A stretch of DNA of 64,000 bases, taken from Onchocerca volvulus (taxonomy: Eukaryota; Nematoda; Chromadorea; Rhabditida; Onchocercidae). Below are positions 1-21,152 of the stretch, one piece after another; the first letter of the stretch is position 1; every line of letters starts with the position of its first letter. The stretch lies in contig HG738137.1 of NCBI GenBank assembly GCA_000499405.2, positions 22,924,546 to 22,988,545 of the forward strand, in the 5' to 3' direction. A program made the translations under genes and the position numbers. The notes below the pieces were generated by a model. It made no database searches. It was not told the origin of the DNA and worked only from the letters and a program-made list of their open reading frames with translations.

Positions 1-760
1 TGTTATTTTTGAAGTAGTGAAAATGATGAAGAAATGAAAAAAAAAGGAAGATAAATAGTCCTAAAAAATCTATATATGTAATTTTTGTGACATTAATTGA
101 AGTAAGTAAGGAAATTGTCAAAGGCAATCAATCTTCTCGAAATGATAGTAATTTTCGATCTTTGGTGAATGGTTAGTCAAACTGCTTGTTCGAATAACAA
201 ATGATAATTAAAAAAATTAACTAAAGAAGTAAAATTTTATTATATTTTTAAGAAGCAAAATTTAATTACATTCAAAATTTTATTACTAAATTTTATAACA
301 TTCTTAATTTTATTGCACGGCAATTTCTTTCATGCACTTAGCAGTCGACAACATTTCACAAAAAATGATATGGCTGATTGAATGTTTGTCATCAAGACAC
401 CCCAACTGTCATCATTTTATTTTGTTATGATTAGAACTGGTAAAATAATGCAATAACTTCTTTGCTTTTTTACGATATATAAGTGTATAAATGTGGACTA
501 TTTATGTTCTTAATAAGACTCCTTTTCATATTTACTGCTATAATGCATTTTCGACCCGAAATACCAATCCTATTTGATCTGGAAAACTTTCTAATATTTA
601 CCTCTAACGTTATCCGGACTGATCTGAAGCATTAGTTGTTGACCTGACTGACTTGTGCTAGCACTGGAGTTAGTTTCATACTTCAGGGTATCTGAATCAA
701 GCGTACTTGACTATTTGTGGATTATTCCTGAATTATTTTTTCAAAAACAGATTCTTATAA
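1..760. other. upstream region, no gene seen
   Basis: AT-rich DNA with no open frame that looks coding. It ends with a pyrimidine-rich CAG about 11 bp before the ATG at 761, which would suit a spliced-leader (trans-splice) acceptor for the first gene. Its start is cut by the window edge. Confidence 0.5.
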
Positions 761-3700
761 ATGGCCAAGAATAATTCCCAAGAAAGTTCACTACCATGTG
801 AGACACCTATATTCTGTACGACTCAAAAAAGAGATCATCTTGCTACTTATCCTAGAAACAGAAACAAGGTATATGTTACTGTACCGAAATCTACTATCGC
901 TACTTATCCTAGAAACAACGTATGTATACTCCAGCCCACCAATTTATTTCTCCATGGAAACGAAAGTCATGGAATGCTACCCTTGATCGGTGACAAGGAT
1001 GACGATGACACGGCGATTCTTAATGGCACATCACAACAGCCCGACAAATCGCTCATTGAGACAGCGTGTAACGTGAAGAAGTCGGAAGTAAGATGTAACC
1101 TTTGCAATAGAACACGTTATATTATACTTCTGTTGGCACTTCTCACTTTGACGGCTACACGTTCCAACGAAATGACTTTTAATTTAGCAGTTATTTGTAT
1201 GACATCAAATGCTACTGTCGAAGGGGTTAGATTTTTAATCTTATTCTTTCTCTCTTATTTTGCACTTTTTAATTTGTTTACGTGTTCTCACACGAGTGTA
1301 ATCAATAGTGATTCAGATGAAGATTTGAGTATCTTCGAATTTCCAAATGAAATTAAAATAGTTCTCAAAATTTCTCAAGTTATCCCAAGTATTTCTCAAG
1401 ATTTCTTACAATTTTTTAAAGGTGGAAGCAGTAGAATTATCATCCCGCGAAACGAATACGGTATTTGCGGGTGGCGGTATCGGTGCTTTAGCATTCGTAT
1501 TACCGATCGCTTATGCACTTCATCGTTTCGGATCACAGATTATTTTCAGCATTCTTCTACTACTTTCCTCATTTGGTACAGCATTAATGCCGCTTGCTGC
1601 ACATACAGGTGTTCCATGGATGTTATGTGTCCGTGTTATACAAGGTACGGTTCACGTCTTCTCACGTCTTCTCACGTTGTAACTTAATCAAAAATGTCAT
1701 CTTTAGGAATTATTGATTAGGTTACAATATGAAAAGAAAAATCACAACGTGACGCGAATCTTGGTCATGTTCAGCTAGTCTATATAAATAAAAATGTAAA
1801 TGTTTGTTTGTTCAAAATCTTAAAATCTCCGAAAAAAGAAAAAAGAAAGTAAATATATCTCCATAAAAACATATGACTATTCGAATGCATCGTTGTTTCA
1901 AAATTTCAGAGGAATCAGTGAAGAAATTTTGGAGATTTAAGATTTTAAACAACGAATATTTATATTTTTATTCAGATAGATATAGATTAATTTTTGATCA
2001 AGTGTCATCTAGCGATGTAAGTGCGAGATACGTCGAAGTACTATACGAGTAACATAATTTTTAACAAAGAACAAATTGTTGCGTCGTTAATTTACGCATG
2101 GAAGCCTAATAATCAATCGATAAGTCTATATTAAAGCATTGATATAATACAGCTATGAATTTTTTTTTTGTAAATTATTTCATAGTTTAGTTTATTTTTC
2201 AAAATGATAATTCATAGCATCATTCATTGCAGGGACGCCATTATCAACGGCTCAATTTTCCGTTTTTTTTTTTTTTTTTGAGAGTTGCAAAAAAAAAATG
2301 TTGCGTAATTTACTATGATAGTGAAATAACAGTATAATTGGACAATAAATTTCTAATATTAGTGATGGTAAAGTTGACTAATATTAAGGCATGATAAAAT
2401 TTATCATAAACTATTTCCTTATTGATTTCAAAAATTTTTTGAAAATTACAGGTTTAGCTTTGGCCTCAGCCATGCCAGTGATTGGTTGTGTTAGTTCAAG
2501 CTGGGCTCCTATCACAGAGATCGGTACATTTAATGTCATCGTTTTTTATTTTTTCGCGTTTGTTTGCCCCACTTAGCAATGATATTTCATCTGTCATTCT
2601 TTTTGGAAGTATTGAGTATCTCAATCAGAAGGTTATATCGAGAAGAAAATTTAAAAAACAAAGGATGCTAGACGGTTAATTTTATTGCAAACACTGCAAA
2701 CCAATCTATGCTAAAAGTTCCAAATTTCAGGCAAATTCGTAACTGTACTCACCTTAGGCACTCAGTTGGCAGTGATTTTTACGATGCCGTTGGCGGCACA
2801 TTTATGTGTCACATCTGGATGGCCTTTCGCCTTTTATGTTCCTGCATTTATATCCGCCATCTTAGCACTTATCTTCCTTTCTTTTTATCGAAATGATCCC
2901 GTGAAACATCCATGCGTTTCTACCGAAGAAGCACTTCTCATCACCGGAGGAGGTTGGCTTTTCAATAAATTTTTTTTTGGTTAGAAAAAAAAAACAGAAA
3001 TTTTAAGATTTATGCGTAATTATCTGAATTGCTGGGTGGAATTGGGTTACTTATTATTGACAAGATTTTGAATTTGATTCTCTATTATTGATATTTATAT
3101 AGTAAATTAGTTAATTTTTGGTGTTTAAGTTGTAAAGCTTGCTTTAGCCCATTTAATGAATTAATTCTAAAAAAGAATAATTGATAAAAGAAGAACGATA
3201 CTTTGGGTCTCATCGATTGTCACGCATGACTTCACCATCACCTTGTATCTATGATTATTTCATCATAAATGAGATTAGCAATTTCATTTCAAATGAATCC
3301 ATCTCATACTTCTAAACTCTAATTCATCTTGTCGCAAAATCCTTTATTTTGATGATATAATTTCTGCATTTAATTTAGCCGTAATTGTATTATAATTAGA
3401 TATATTACCAGTAGTCATAAAGTCGTGTTGCATCTTTCTCAAATTGGAGAACTTTATAAAACTTATTCTGCTATTTTGAATTAATTAAGTTATTTCAAAT
3501 TCCGATTCAAGACTATTCATTTGGTCGTTTATATTTTGGTATTAATCTGACTACAACTTGATATAACCATAGAAATTGGTTTATTCGTAATATTGGAATA
3601 CTTGAAAATGTAGAATTTACTCCATTTCTTTTAATATATTCATTTATTAAGTTTTTAACTAGAACAGTTTGATCGTTTGAACTATCTATTGATCAAATAT

Positions 3701-5639
3701 TGACATTATTGCTTCATTTCCATCTGTCAGATTCTAGAAGATAACTAAGAAAACTTAATTTGACTATCTTATTCCTCTATTTCTAAAATAATTATTTTTG
3801 CAGGTATTATGTACTATAAGTAATTTTTTATAGCACAACGTAAACATCGCAAAGAAATCTTAGTACCTTACCGATCCATCGTAAGCAGTCGTTCCGTTTG
3901 GGCCGTATGGATTGCGTTTTTGGGCACTTCATTCGTATTCCAGCTTGTTGCTCAGTATGTTTATCTTCATAATTGATAAAATTGAAAATTTATAGCTTGA
4001 AATATATATTTCAGGCTGTTAAGGGATGTTTGAAAGATTATAGGCATCCCAATATGTTGACATAATTGAATTTTTACAAATGAAGGATAAGTAAGTTTAC
4101 ACTGAGATTCTTGGAAAATATACATAATTGATCGAAAAACTTATCATTATTTAAAATAATTCATCTCTTATTTAATCTTTACAGTTAGTGTTTTTAAGAA
4201 GCGATAATAGCAACTTGTATAAAGTATTCAAACTTACAGATATATGCCAACATATCTGAACAAAGTTTTGGCAGTACCAATCGAGCGAACTGGCTTATCA
4301 GCAATATTACCATCTTTCCTCCAGTTAGTCATCAAAATCGTCGCTGGCATTCTTTCTGATAAAATGACCTTCATTTCGGTAAGTTTATTCAGTGTGCTCT
4401 AAATTTCGTTTCGTATTCGTATTATAGATCAGATTACTATTGAATTATTAAAAATTTCTGACAGAGAATGAGTATGGAAAGACTTAAATTTATAACCTGT
4501 TTTTTTAATTAACGAGGAATCTGATAGGCTTGAATTGGAAGTATTTGGCAGGAAACTGTTGTCATGATGTTGTATAGATTCCTGCTGAATAATATTCAAA
4601 TAATAACAGTATCCGATTTAGTATGAACTTTGATGTAAGATGTAAGTTATTCTTGCAATCAAATAAGAGTAAATGTTTTATAGGAGAAATTGAAGCTTCA
4701 GTTGTTCAATACGATTGCAATGGTAGGATCTGCCTTATTCCTGGTACCACTTGGCTTCTTGAATTCAGACCATGTTGGAATTGCTGTATTTTGCTTTACG
4801 GGTTCTGTGAGCTGTATTGGACTGATTGCCTGCGGTTCGATGAAATCAGCCACACTAATTGCTCGCACATTTACCAAATTTGTTATGGCTGTTGTTCAAG
4901 TTTGTTCTTTGCTTTTTATATCACTTTATTTTGCTAATGAATTTCAGTAATGTTTGATAAAGCTTGAAAAATTTTCTTCTAAGAAAGACGATGATTAGGT
5001 GCTATCAAAACATAGCGTCATCGTGCTATCGAATTTGTAAATTTATCACTAGTATGTGTTGGCCAGCCATTCAATATAATACTTGCTTTTTCAAAATCCT
5101 TGATATCTTATCAGTAATAGATAAATTTAGGCCAATGATTTTTAATGGAGTTGCGTGCAAGGTTCAGTCTGTAATAGATTGCTTTGATTATGATAATTTC
5201 GAGAATAATTGATGTTACTAATATTAATAATTTAAATTCATCGAAAAAATTCCATTCTCCATACCACAACATTTCAAGTTTCTTTTTTATATGGACAGTT
5301 CGTATCATGGAGCTTGTCGAAAGGGAATAATTGTTAATTTTTTCTTCATGTATGGATAAGAATAGAGACAAATAGAATATTTAATTATTTTAATTGCAGC
5401 TATTCATATGTGTCAGTATGCTTGTGGTACCATTTGTGGTCAGTATATTAGCACCGAATAATACTATACGCGAATGGCGTTATCTCTTATTGACGACAGC
5501 TTTCATTTTAATTTTATGTAATGCAGTATTTTGCTGGTCATGCAGCGCCGAGCCAGAACCTTGGGCTTTACTTGTAGAACAAAAATCTGGAAATCAGTGT
5601 GAAGATAAGGAGAAATTAAGTCAACAAGATATAATTTAG
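761..5639 (+). CDS. SLC17-type major facilitator transporter (sialin/VGLUT-like)
   Basis: Eight exons join in phase to a 565-residue protein: 761-1225, 1422-1644, 2452-2523, 2731-2952, 3834-3954, 4240-4378, 4684-4899 and 5400-5639 (stop TAG). The first 120 residues are a hydrophilic, Asp/Thr-rich cytosolic tail. The first membrane helix carries the family-like stretch [28 protein letters not shown] and [12 protein letters not shown] follow in the order of the SLC17 fold, where organic anions are carried across plasma, lysosomal or vesicle membranes with H+ or Na+. Later exons give paired helices ([16 protein letters not shown], then [12 protein letters not shown]) and a short acidic C-tail. 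The substrate cannot be read from sequence; nematodes have many paralogues. ATG 761 is chosen because a CAG acceptor lies just upstream and the next in-frame ATG would lose much of the tail. Intron 2 holds a foldback element. The family call is strong, the exact N-terminus less so. Confidence 0.88.
1777..1985. repeat. MITE-like foldback element in an intron
   Basis: Two arms of about 58 bp are imperfect inverted copies (left about 1777-1834, right about 1926-1985). The left arm contains AAATAAAAATGTAAATGTTTG and the match CAAAATCTTAAAATCTCC. The right arm reads GGAGATTTAAGATTTTAAAC and then the complementary AT-rich tail. The centre of about 90 bp is unrelated. No coding capacity is seen and target-site duplications are not clear. 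It lies in intron 2 of the SLC17-type gene. Confidence 0.55.
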
Positions 5640-7911
5640 ACATTACTATGTTCCTTACACACTATATTATGAAATGATCTAAATTACCATTTAGTTGTCA
5701 GCAAGGTACAATTATATTTTAAAAGTATTTCGAAGTTTTACAAATCTTGATTGTGATGTTAATAATGTCAAGTTTGAAAAAAATGTATTTGTTATGTGAT
5801 TGTTAGTTTATCCAATTGTAGCTCATTTTTTCATTACATCTGTTTTTAGTTTGAGCAGTTGAAATGTATTGCTATAAGTCAACTTTCGACCAGTGACATT
5901 TTGTCCAGAACTTCGAAACTATAATGGATACTTGAATGATTGAATAACAGAAGTTACCTCGAAGAGATGCATAATAGATTAGAAAATCTCAAGAGATCTC
6001 CAGTACAGTTAGAAATCTTTCTAAAAAAAAAGAAAAAAAAATGGAAAAGATCAGTAACAGAATCAAAAATTTTCTGGAATAAATCCGTAATAAGATCGGA
6101 AATGTCCTGGAAGAGATCCTTAATAGGATCAAAGCTCCTCCAAAAGAGATACATAAGATCAAAAATCTCTTCAAGGGGAAGCCAATTTCTTGCCACTCAT
6201 ATTGTTTCTGAAACATAAATTTTGGATAGAATTTTTAATTTTTACTATGCAATTTAATGATAGTGGTTTATAATATGTGTAATGTTTGTAGCAATATTTG
6301 ACAAACTGCAATGAGCTTTGAAATCTTTTGCTGCTTGATTTTGTTATAATTCGATGTTATATTAGCATCTAAATTCATTTTGTTTTTGATTCCAAGTTTC
6401 TGCTTGATTAGATTTGTGCAGAATTAATGAAGGCATCGTTTTCTGTGGTTTTTGTTGACTCATATATCATCTTGCGTTATTTGCTTTGCGATAATAAATT
6501 CAAGATTACTCGGAAACTTATTCTCTTTATTTCCTCCCGAGTACCGTTCTTCTCTTTTAAAAACTATATTATATTTCTACTTTTATTTGAAAAATTAAGG
6601 AAATCTCTCTTAATTGCATCCTTCGAAGAGAGCTAAGTCTTGCAATGATTCTCTTGTAATTATCCTAATTTATCCAACGTTAAAAGTTATGTATTTCTGC
6701 CAATGAAAAGTAATTAAATCTAGAATTTGGACACGATTGTGATCTAAGATTATATTTATAGCGATCAGGACACAATATATATATAGTAATATTTTTCTAA
6801 ATAATATTCGCTCAATTTATGTGCTTTATATTTGTTTTTTTTTAAATGCTTATTTTTAAATTAGAATAAGATTTAAATAATAGACAATAAACATCAGTTT
6901 AGCATCTCTCGAGAGAAATTTCAGATTCTTACAATTTAACTTTCCTTTCTTCAGTAGAGCATCATTAATTTGTCATACATATCTTCTGCGCTACATATCA
7001 CTTTAAACAACATCTACTTTAAAAGTTTCGAACTCTCTTTGTTATCCAAAATAGCTGTTGTAGAATTCAGAATTGTCGGAGTGCAGTTGTTTTCTTTGTT
7101 AGAAATTCCTCAACCTGTTAAGAAAGATACCCTGAACTTCCAGAATTCTAAAATCGGGAATGTCCTGATCCCGAATGCATCTATACCTGTGCCACACAGC
7201 GATCCTGCGAGAAGAAGGGAAAGTCCCCTTGCGTTCAAACCCAACATTTCCCTCTCGACAATTAAATTGACCACGTTGTTGGTCCGTGGCCCGCCGTCTT
7301 ATGTCTCGCTGTGTATCGATACGTTTCGATCGTTGGAAAAATTAAGTCAATAATCCACATTTCAACATTTTTTGAAGAGAAGTCAAGATTCTCCGCTCTT
7401 TTTACGGATTTTAATTCGAATCTTTTCAAAGGTCTCTTCAAGGTCTTCCTCGTCTGTGATTCGAAATCTCAACTTGTTGATCTGCTGAAGCTTTCCTCAT
7501 CTGTGACCCTCCTTATCTGTGACCTCGCTCATCTATGACTCTTTCTCAGCTGTGACCTTTCTTGTGTATAATCTGAAGACATTCTCACTATAAATTTGAA
7601 AAAAGCTCTGTCATCTATAATTTGAAATATTTCTTCTTATCTTTTGCATCTTTGTGATGAACTTATTCAGATATTGAGTTGCCAACAAAACACAGCATGG
7701 GAACTGCACTCTACCTATTAATCTTAATATTTTTGTCCTCAGAAGTAATGACACGTGTTCTTAAACGACGATTATAGGTAGGAGTTGAAGTATCAAAACA
7801 TGTCTTACGTCATTTGAAACTTCGATGATAGCATTCATTGTATCCTTTTTGTCTTGTTATATAAGATTACTTGTTTTATAGAAATACAAGCAACATCAGC
7901 AACTGTTCGGT
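5640..7911. other. intergenic region with short repeats, no supported gene
   Basis: The region separates the transporter from the demethylase gene. It holds a degenerate 31-33 bp tandem repeat (5957-6180), a GC-richer island (about 7180-7330) and a run of degenerate 16-17 bp units built on TCATCTGTGACC (about 7455-7560). A plus frame is open at 6970-7353, and a short minus frame at 7110-7247 starts with a signal-peptide-like stretch; neither shows a recognisable domain. A TATAG acceptor about 30 bp before 7912 may be the trans-splice site of the next gene. Confidence 0.5.
5957..6180 (+). repeat. degenerate tandem repeat, 31-33 bp units
   Basis: About six units repeat the theme AAGAGATCC..AATA.GATC.AAA..TCCT, for example AGATCGGAAATGTCC and AGATCAAAAATCTCT. 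The plus frame stays open through the array and would give a Lys/Ser-rich 11-residue repeat, but there is no splice context or homology to support a gene. Confidence 0.55.
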
Positions 7912-16715
<8,804 letters not shown>

Positions 16716-19706
16716 ATTAATTTTCGAATATGAATATGAAATCTCTATAGAATTTAGAGCAGAAGATGGATAAAGGGTTTGAAGTTAAAGATAATCTGTT
16801 ACTTCCATATATATAAAATATATAGTAACATATATATTTATATATAAATAAATATATGTTTATATTTATATTTATTTATTCATGTGAATCAACTAATGAA
16901 AAGATGAAATTGAAATTAGAAAAAATTGTATGCCTTTTTTGACATGTTTTGAACACAAATCAAAATATTATTATCAATATTTATACTGACATGTTTAGCA
17001 AATTGTAAAGTAAATTACCGGATGAAAAATTTAAAAAGATACATGGAGCAGTTTGACAGGTTTTCATTTCCCTCTTTCTCATTGAAACAGTATATTATTT
17101 AAGCTCTTTGTTATTTCATATGGATTTTAAATTATTTCTTGAATTCCTTTTGTGAATTAGTATTTCTTCGGATCTCCTTTGCATTTTCTTTTATTTTTCA
17201 TTTTAAGAAGCGGTTTTGAAAACTTGATTTGTGCCATTCTGAGATTATTTAGGAAGTTTACAAATGCATATTTAGTTAAATATCGATTCTAAGATATTTG
17301 ATCATCTGGATAATCTACATTGCTTATTGCTTGAAATGATGTTTGATGAGAAAAATAAGTGTTAGGACATTTACAATTAGCCTTTAATTTTGAAGTGGAA
17401 AAATCTTAAATTATAAATTGAAATTATCGTTGCATTAATCAGTCGTGAAATCCGGATTTGTATTTTGAACATCCTTTTGCTAATTTTCTTATTTTGTGTA
17501 CGAGAAATTATATTTATTAGTTAGTTATTGATAAAAATAAAAATAGGTATGTGTAAATTCGTTCTATGGTTCTATAATACGAAATTTAACTTAATTACCT
17601 CACTGTCTACTTTTTATGTATTTTTTTAATTTCATCAGCCGAATATCTCGGTGCTTTCATTGCTGTGCTTTCAATGTTGCTAAGATACAAACTCTTGATT
17701 ATAATCATTCGAAGCCAGTCTTTTCCAGTTTTTCAGTCTTATTGTATTATTTCATTTCAAAATATATATATATATTTCATTATTTGGTAGTATTTCGTAT
17801 TAATTTTCTATAACACTATTTACAGTCAATTTCCAGCGTTTTTTGAAAATATTTCTTCAGCTGTTCAAAAAACAGCTGTTATGATTAAGAAATTGAGATT
17901 GTAGAACGTAGCCGTACTGAAAGAAGCTTTTGAATTTGATAAATTCGAGAAACTGAAATTCCATTATATAAAGAAAGGGATGGAAAAAGAGTTGGAACTA
18001 TGGAAAATCCTTGGCAACATTATTCAAAGCCCATATTTAATGACATATTTATTATTTTGCATGTTTCATGGGACTTGGGCAAACGAATTCTTTAGATTTT
18101 TAAAAAAAGCTTCATAATCTTTTCAGAACTGAATTCGGAGTTTTTTAATTTTTAAAATTTGAATCTTTTCAAATTTGTATTTTTTTAAATTTCCATTTAA
18201 TTTTGTTGCTTGTAAATATTTCGGAATTGAATCTCTTCATAGTTTGAAAAATTTTTGCAGAATTTACTATTTGTTGCGCAAACAGTTCATTTTCCCATTT
18301 AACTTAAATACGTTTTATGTAAAATTCATGCAGATATGTTAGTAAGGATATCGATCGATCCGTTCTTTTTTTTCTGTCCGCATATTTCAGTTTTGCGATG
18401 ATTGCAAAGATCAATCTTGTTCTGCGGACAGATATCTTCAACATTATTAGAAAATTAAACAAATCATCTCAATTTTCGTATGTGTTTTCTTTAAATTCTC
18501 AGAAATTGTACGGTCTGGAGTTTAGCTTTTCAGAAAAACTTAGTCCCTTCGGTTAATTACAGTTATTCACAAATTATTATAAAGATGCTTTTTTGATCAT
18601 AGGATGATTCTGTTCAGTTCTTATGTCTTGTTTCACTAAAAGACTTTCTAACATATTGAGTAAAGCCTTTATATATGTATTTTGGTACATTTTTGATCGT
18701 GAAATTTGTACTACTCTAACGATTTTTGACAAGAAACTTGAAATTCCAGTATTGTTAATAAGAAACAAAATTTTGGTAGTTTATAATAACTTGTTGTAAT
18801 CACTTTTGATACACTGCACTGATTTTTCACACAACTGATGCATTTTTAACGTTCCTTGCGTGAGTGAAGATTTAATTCTGTGAATTTGCTGCTAATTTGC
18901 ACTAAAGTTCGCGAAATTTTGCTCTATTTTTAGCGACAGATGTTGCCAAAAAAGAATTTGATGATTTCTAACCAATTTTTGAAGAATAGTTGTTCCGTGA
19001 TTTTCACCAAAAATTCTGATTCCTAATCGCATTGCGAAATCTCATAATGCGCACAAATATCATGGTAATGCACATTTTCGGTGATAATGCACGTTTCCGA
19101 TATTCATTGTAATGATCATTCCGATGTGAGGCTTAAACACATAGACGTCACAACAAACAATAGTAACGTGAATGTGCATTGCAATAAAAATGAATGAACA
19201 ATAAATGAGCAGCACTAGTTGGACAATAATAATTATTGCACAATTGACTAAATTTCGAGTTTCTGCATCGATTCCATTTCCATATGTTCTGATGCAGGAG
19301 TGCAGATGTGGCTTTTGCGAATGATTCTCGGATAAAGGTTGTCATGATTCGTTTTCTATTTTCCTTGACGGATTTTTAATTTGTCAAGAACGGCGGTAAT
19401 ATTTGTCGGAAATAACTCGCCATGCTATTTGCATGAAAATGATCGTCTTTCTGACTTATGATCAACTGATTTGTCATACGATCAGCAATTATCATCTCAC
19501 TGATTGAAAAATATTCATAGTTACGTACTATAAAGTACAACTGTGAATTAGTGTTGTTGACATTGCCTTAAAAATTATAATTATCCTATCTTTTCTATTA
19601 CTCATATAAAGTTGTAGACATATCTGCGATCCATGTTATCTTTATTCATATATTCATCTGGATGTGGGTCTGGAATCTCTGGAATATTTCAGGTTTTGAT
19701 ATAGTA
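16716..19706. other. intergenic region, possible minus-strand exon
   Basis: Mostly AT-rich DNA with no convincing gene. Two points stand out. At 18374-18382 and 18423-18431 CTGTCCGCA and its exact complement face each other across 40 bp. On the minus strand a frame open from 19287 to 19060, following a CAG acceptor, reads into a strongly hydrophobic stretch. No partner exons could be joined to it. The CAG at about 19692, 14 bp before ATG 19707, is the likely trans-splice acceptor of the next gene. Confidence 0.4.
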
Positions 19707-21152
19707 ATGATGAATAAAGCAACAATTTATGAGAAAGCTCAGGAAGATTTACATGAAGTGGACATTTACCGCGATACTGCGGTACGATTTCTTGGTAAGT
19801 TCTATAACGTCTTCACATTTTTCATGATACTCGATCCGTTGTCTGATATACATTGCAGATTGTCAGGTGTATTGGTAGAGCATACATACTGAAAATGGCA
19901 TTTTAAAAAAAAAGATTACATGAAATAAATGATTTTTTGTTTTTTGTTCTGAAGTTTTTAGGCTTTTTAAGTCAAAGACAAGATTTGAAAATTTTGAATC
20001 AGTTTAAAATTTACTTTTAAAATTCCATTTTCTTGTCTTTTTATTTTAAAAATTCATTGTAGTACAGCGGACTTGTCTCCCATGAATTGTGGATTTATTT
20101 GGAATAATACTATTTCTTATTTGTCTCTCATTTTCATAACCATTTTCAGGTTATGCAAATGAAGTTGGCGAAACATTTCGTGCTTGGGTGCCGATAAATA
20201 CAGTGCGATTATCATACGTCATTGCGATGGGTTACGTTTTTTCGGACACAGCTGACAAAAGTCGAAAAACTTATCAGGTAGAATTACTTGTTTCTAGGTA
20301 AATCAATTATTTACAGATCTGTTTTTAACTATAGTTTAACAATTTGCATTATTCCATGAAGATTGGGGCATGTTGATAAGGTTCACTAGGCTCACTGGAA
20401 ATGTATTACACTGACTGATCAAACAAAATCTAATAATTTATTTTTAATTTTTTATGTTGTCGTTTGGTAAATATGTCTTTTAAAGATTTTAATTTCAGTT
20501 AAATTATATTAACAATAAGGAACGATATCGATCTGTTGCTTTTCGAGCTGTCGATACATTGATTTGGCAGAGTTTGGCATCTGTTGTTATTCCAGGATTT
20601 ATCATTAATCGCGTTTGTTATTTATCCACTAAATTACTTAACTGGTTAGTTATTATATGCAAAAACTGGTTAGCTATTATATGCAAAAAATTAATATTTG
20701 ATCATTTTTAATTTCTAAAAAAGATGCTACATCAGAATACGGAAACGTTGAAAAATAGGTTAATGGCCAACGTAATAGATAACTGATTATATAGTAGAAA
20801 ATACAGTACCGTTGTATTTGATTATTTAATGTTTGATGAAGATACCATGCTGTACTGCAAGTACCTGACAGATTTCCTCTCCTTGTAATAAACGCCTCAA
20901 GTGTAATGGCTCTTCTGTTTGAATCAGAACTTATCATTACGACAGATAGGAATATTCTTCAATGGAATTACTGCAACTACTTCTTTAATTCAAAGGTCAA
21001 CAAAATGGCCACTGAAAGTACAAAAACTGACATCAACAGTATTGGGGTTATGCACCATTCCATTCATCGTGAAACCGATTGATACAGCCGTTGAGATTGG
21101 AATGCAGTCTTCCGTAAGAAAGTTCTATTCGGTGGGAGTTTTCGAAAAATAA
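19707..21152 (+). CDS. mtp-18: mitochondrial fission process protein 1 (MTP18/MTFP1)
   Basis: Four exons (19707-19794, 20150-20277, 20499-20644, 20996-21152) join in phase to 172 residues, close to the roughly 166 of the human protein. The order matches the family along its length: DIYRDTAVRFLGYANEVGE near the N-terminus, AWVPINTVRLSYVIAMGYV in the first membrane segment, AVDTLIWQSLASVVIPGF in the second, then TKWPLKVQK and GLCTIPFIVKPIDTAVE. MTP18 is an inner mitochondrial membrane protein that promotes fission and affects cristae and apoptosis. Exon 4 is taken from the acceptor at 20995 because this keeps phase and reproduces the family spacing between the NRVC and WP motifs; the better-looking CAG at 20945 breaks phase. 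Two ATGs in tandem open the frame, and the first is used. A CAG acceptor 14 bp upstream suggests trans-splicing. Confidence 0.93.

Noticed and set aside
6970..7353. 127-codon plus frame in the intergenic region
   Set aside because: No domain, no splice context and mixed composition. The minus strand is equally open in part, so neither strand can be supported as a gene.
18374..18431. Short inverted repeat CTGTCCGCA as a regulatory hairpin
   Set aside because: Nine-base arms 40 bp apart are expected by chance at this scale in several places of a 64-kb window.
20946..20995. Upstream acceptor (GACAG) for the last exon of the MTP18 gene
   Set aside because: It breaks phase with the TG left by exon 3 and adds residues not present in the family; the acceptor at 20995 fits both.
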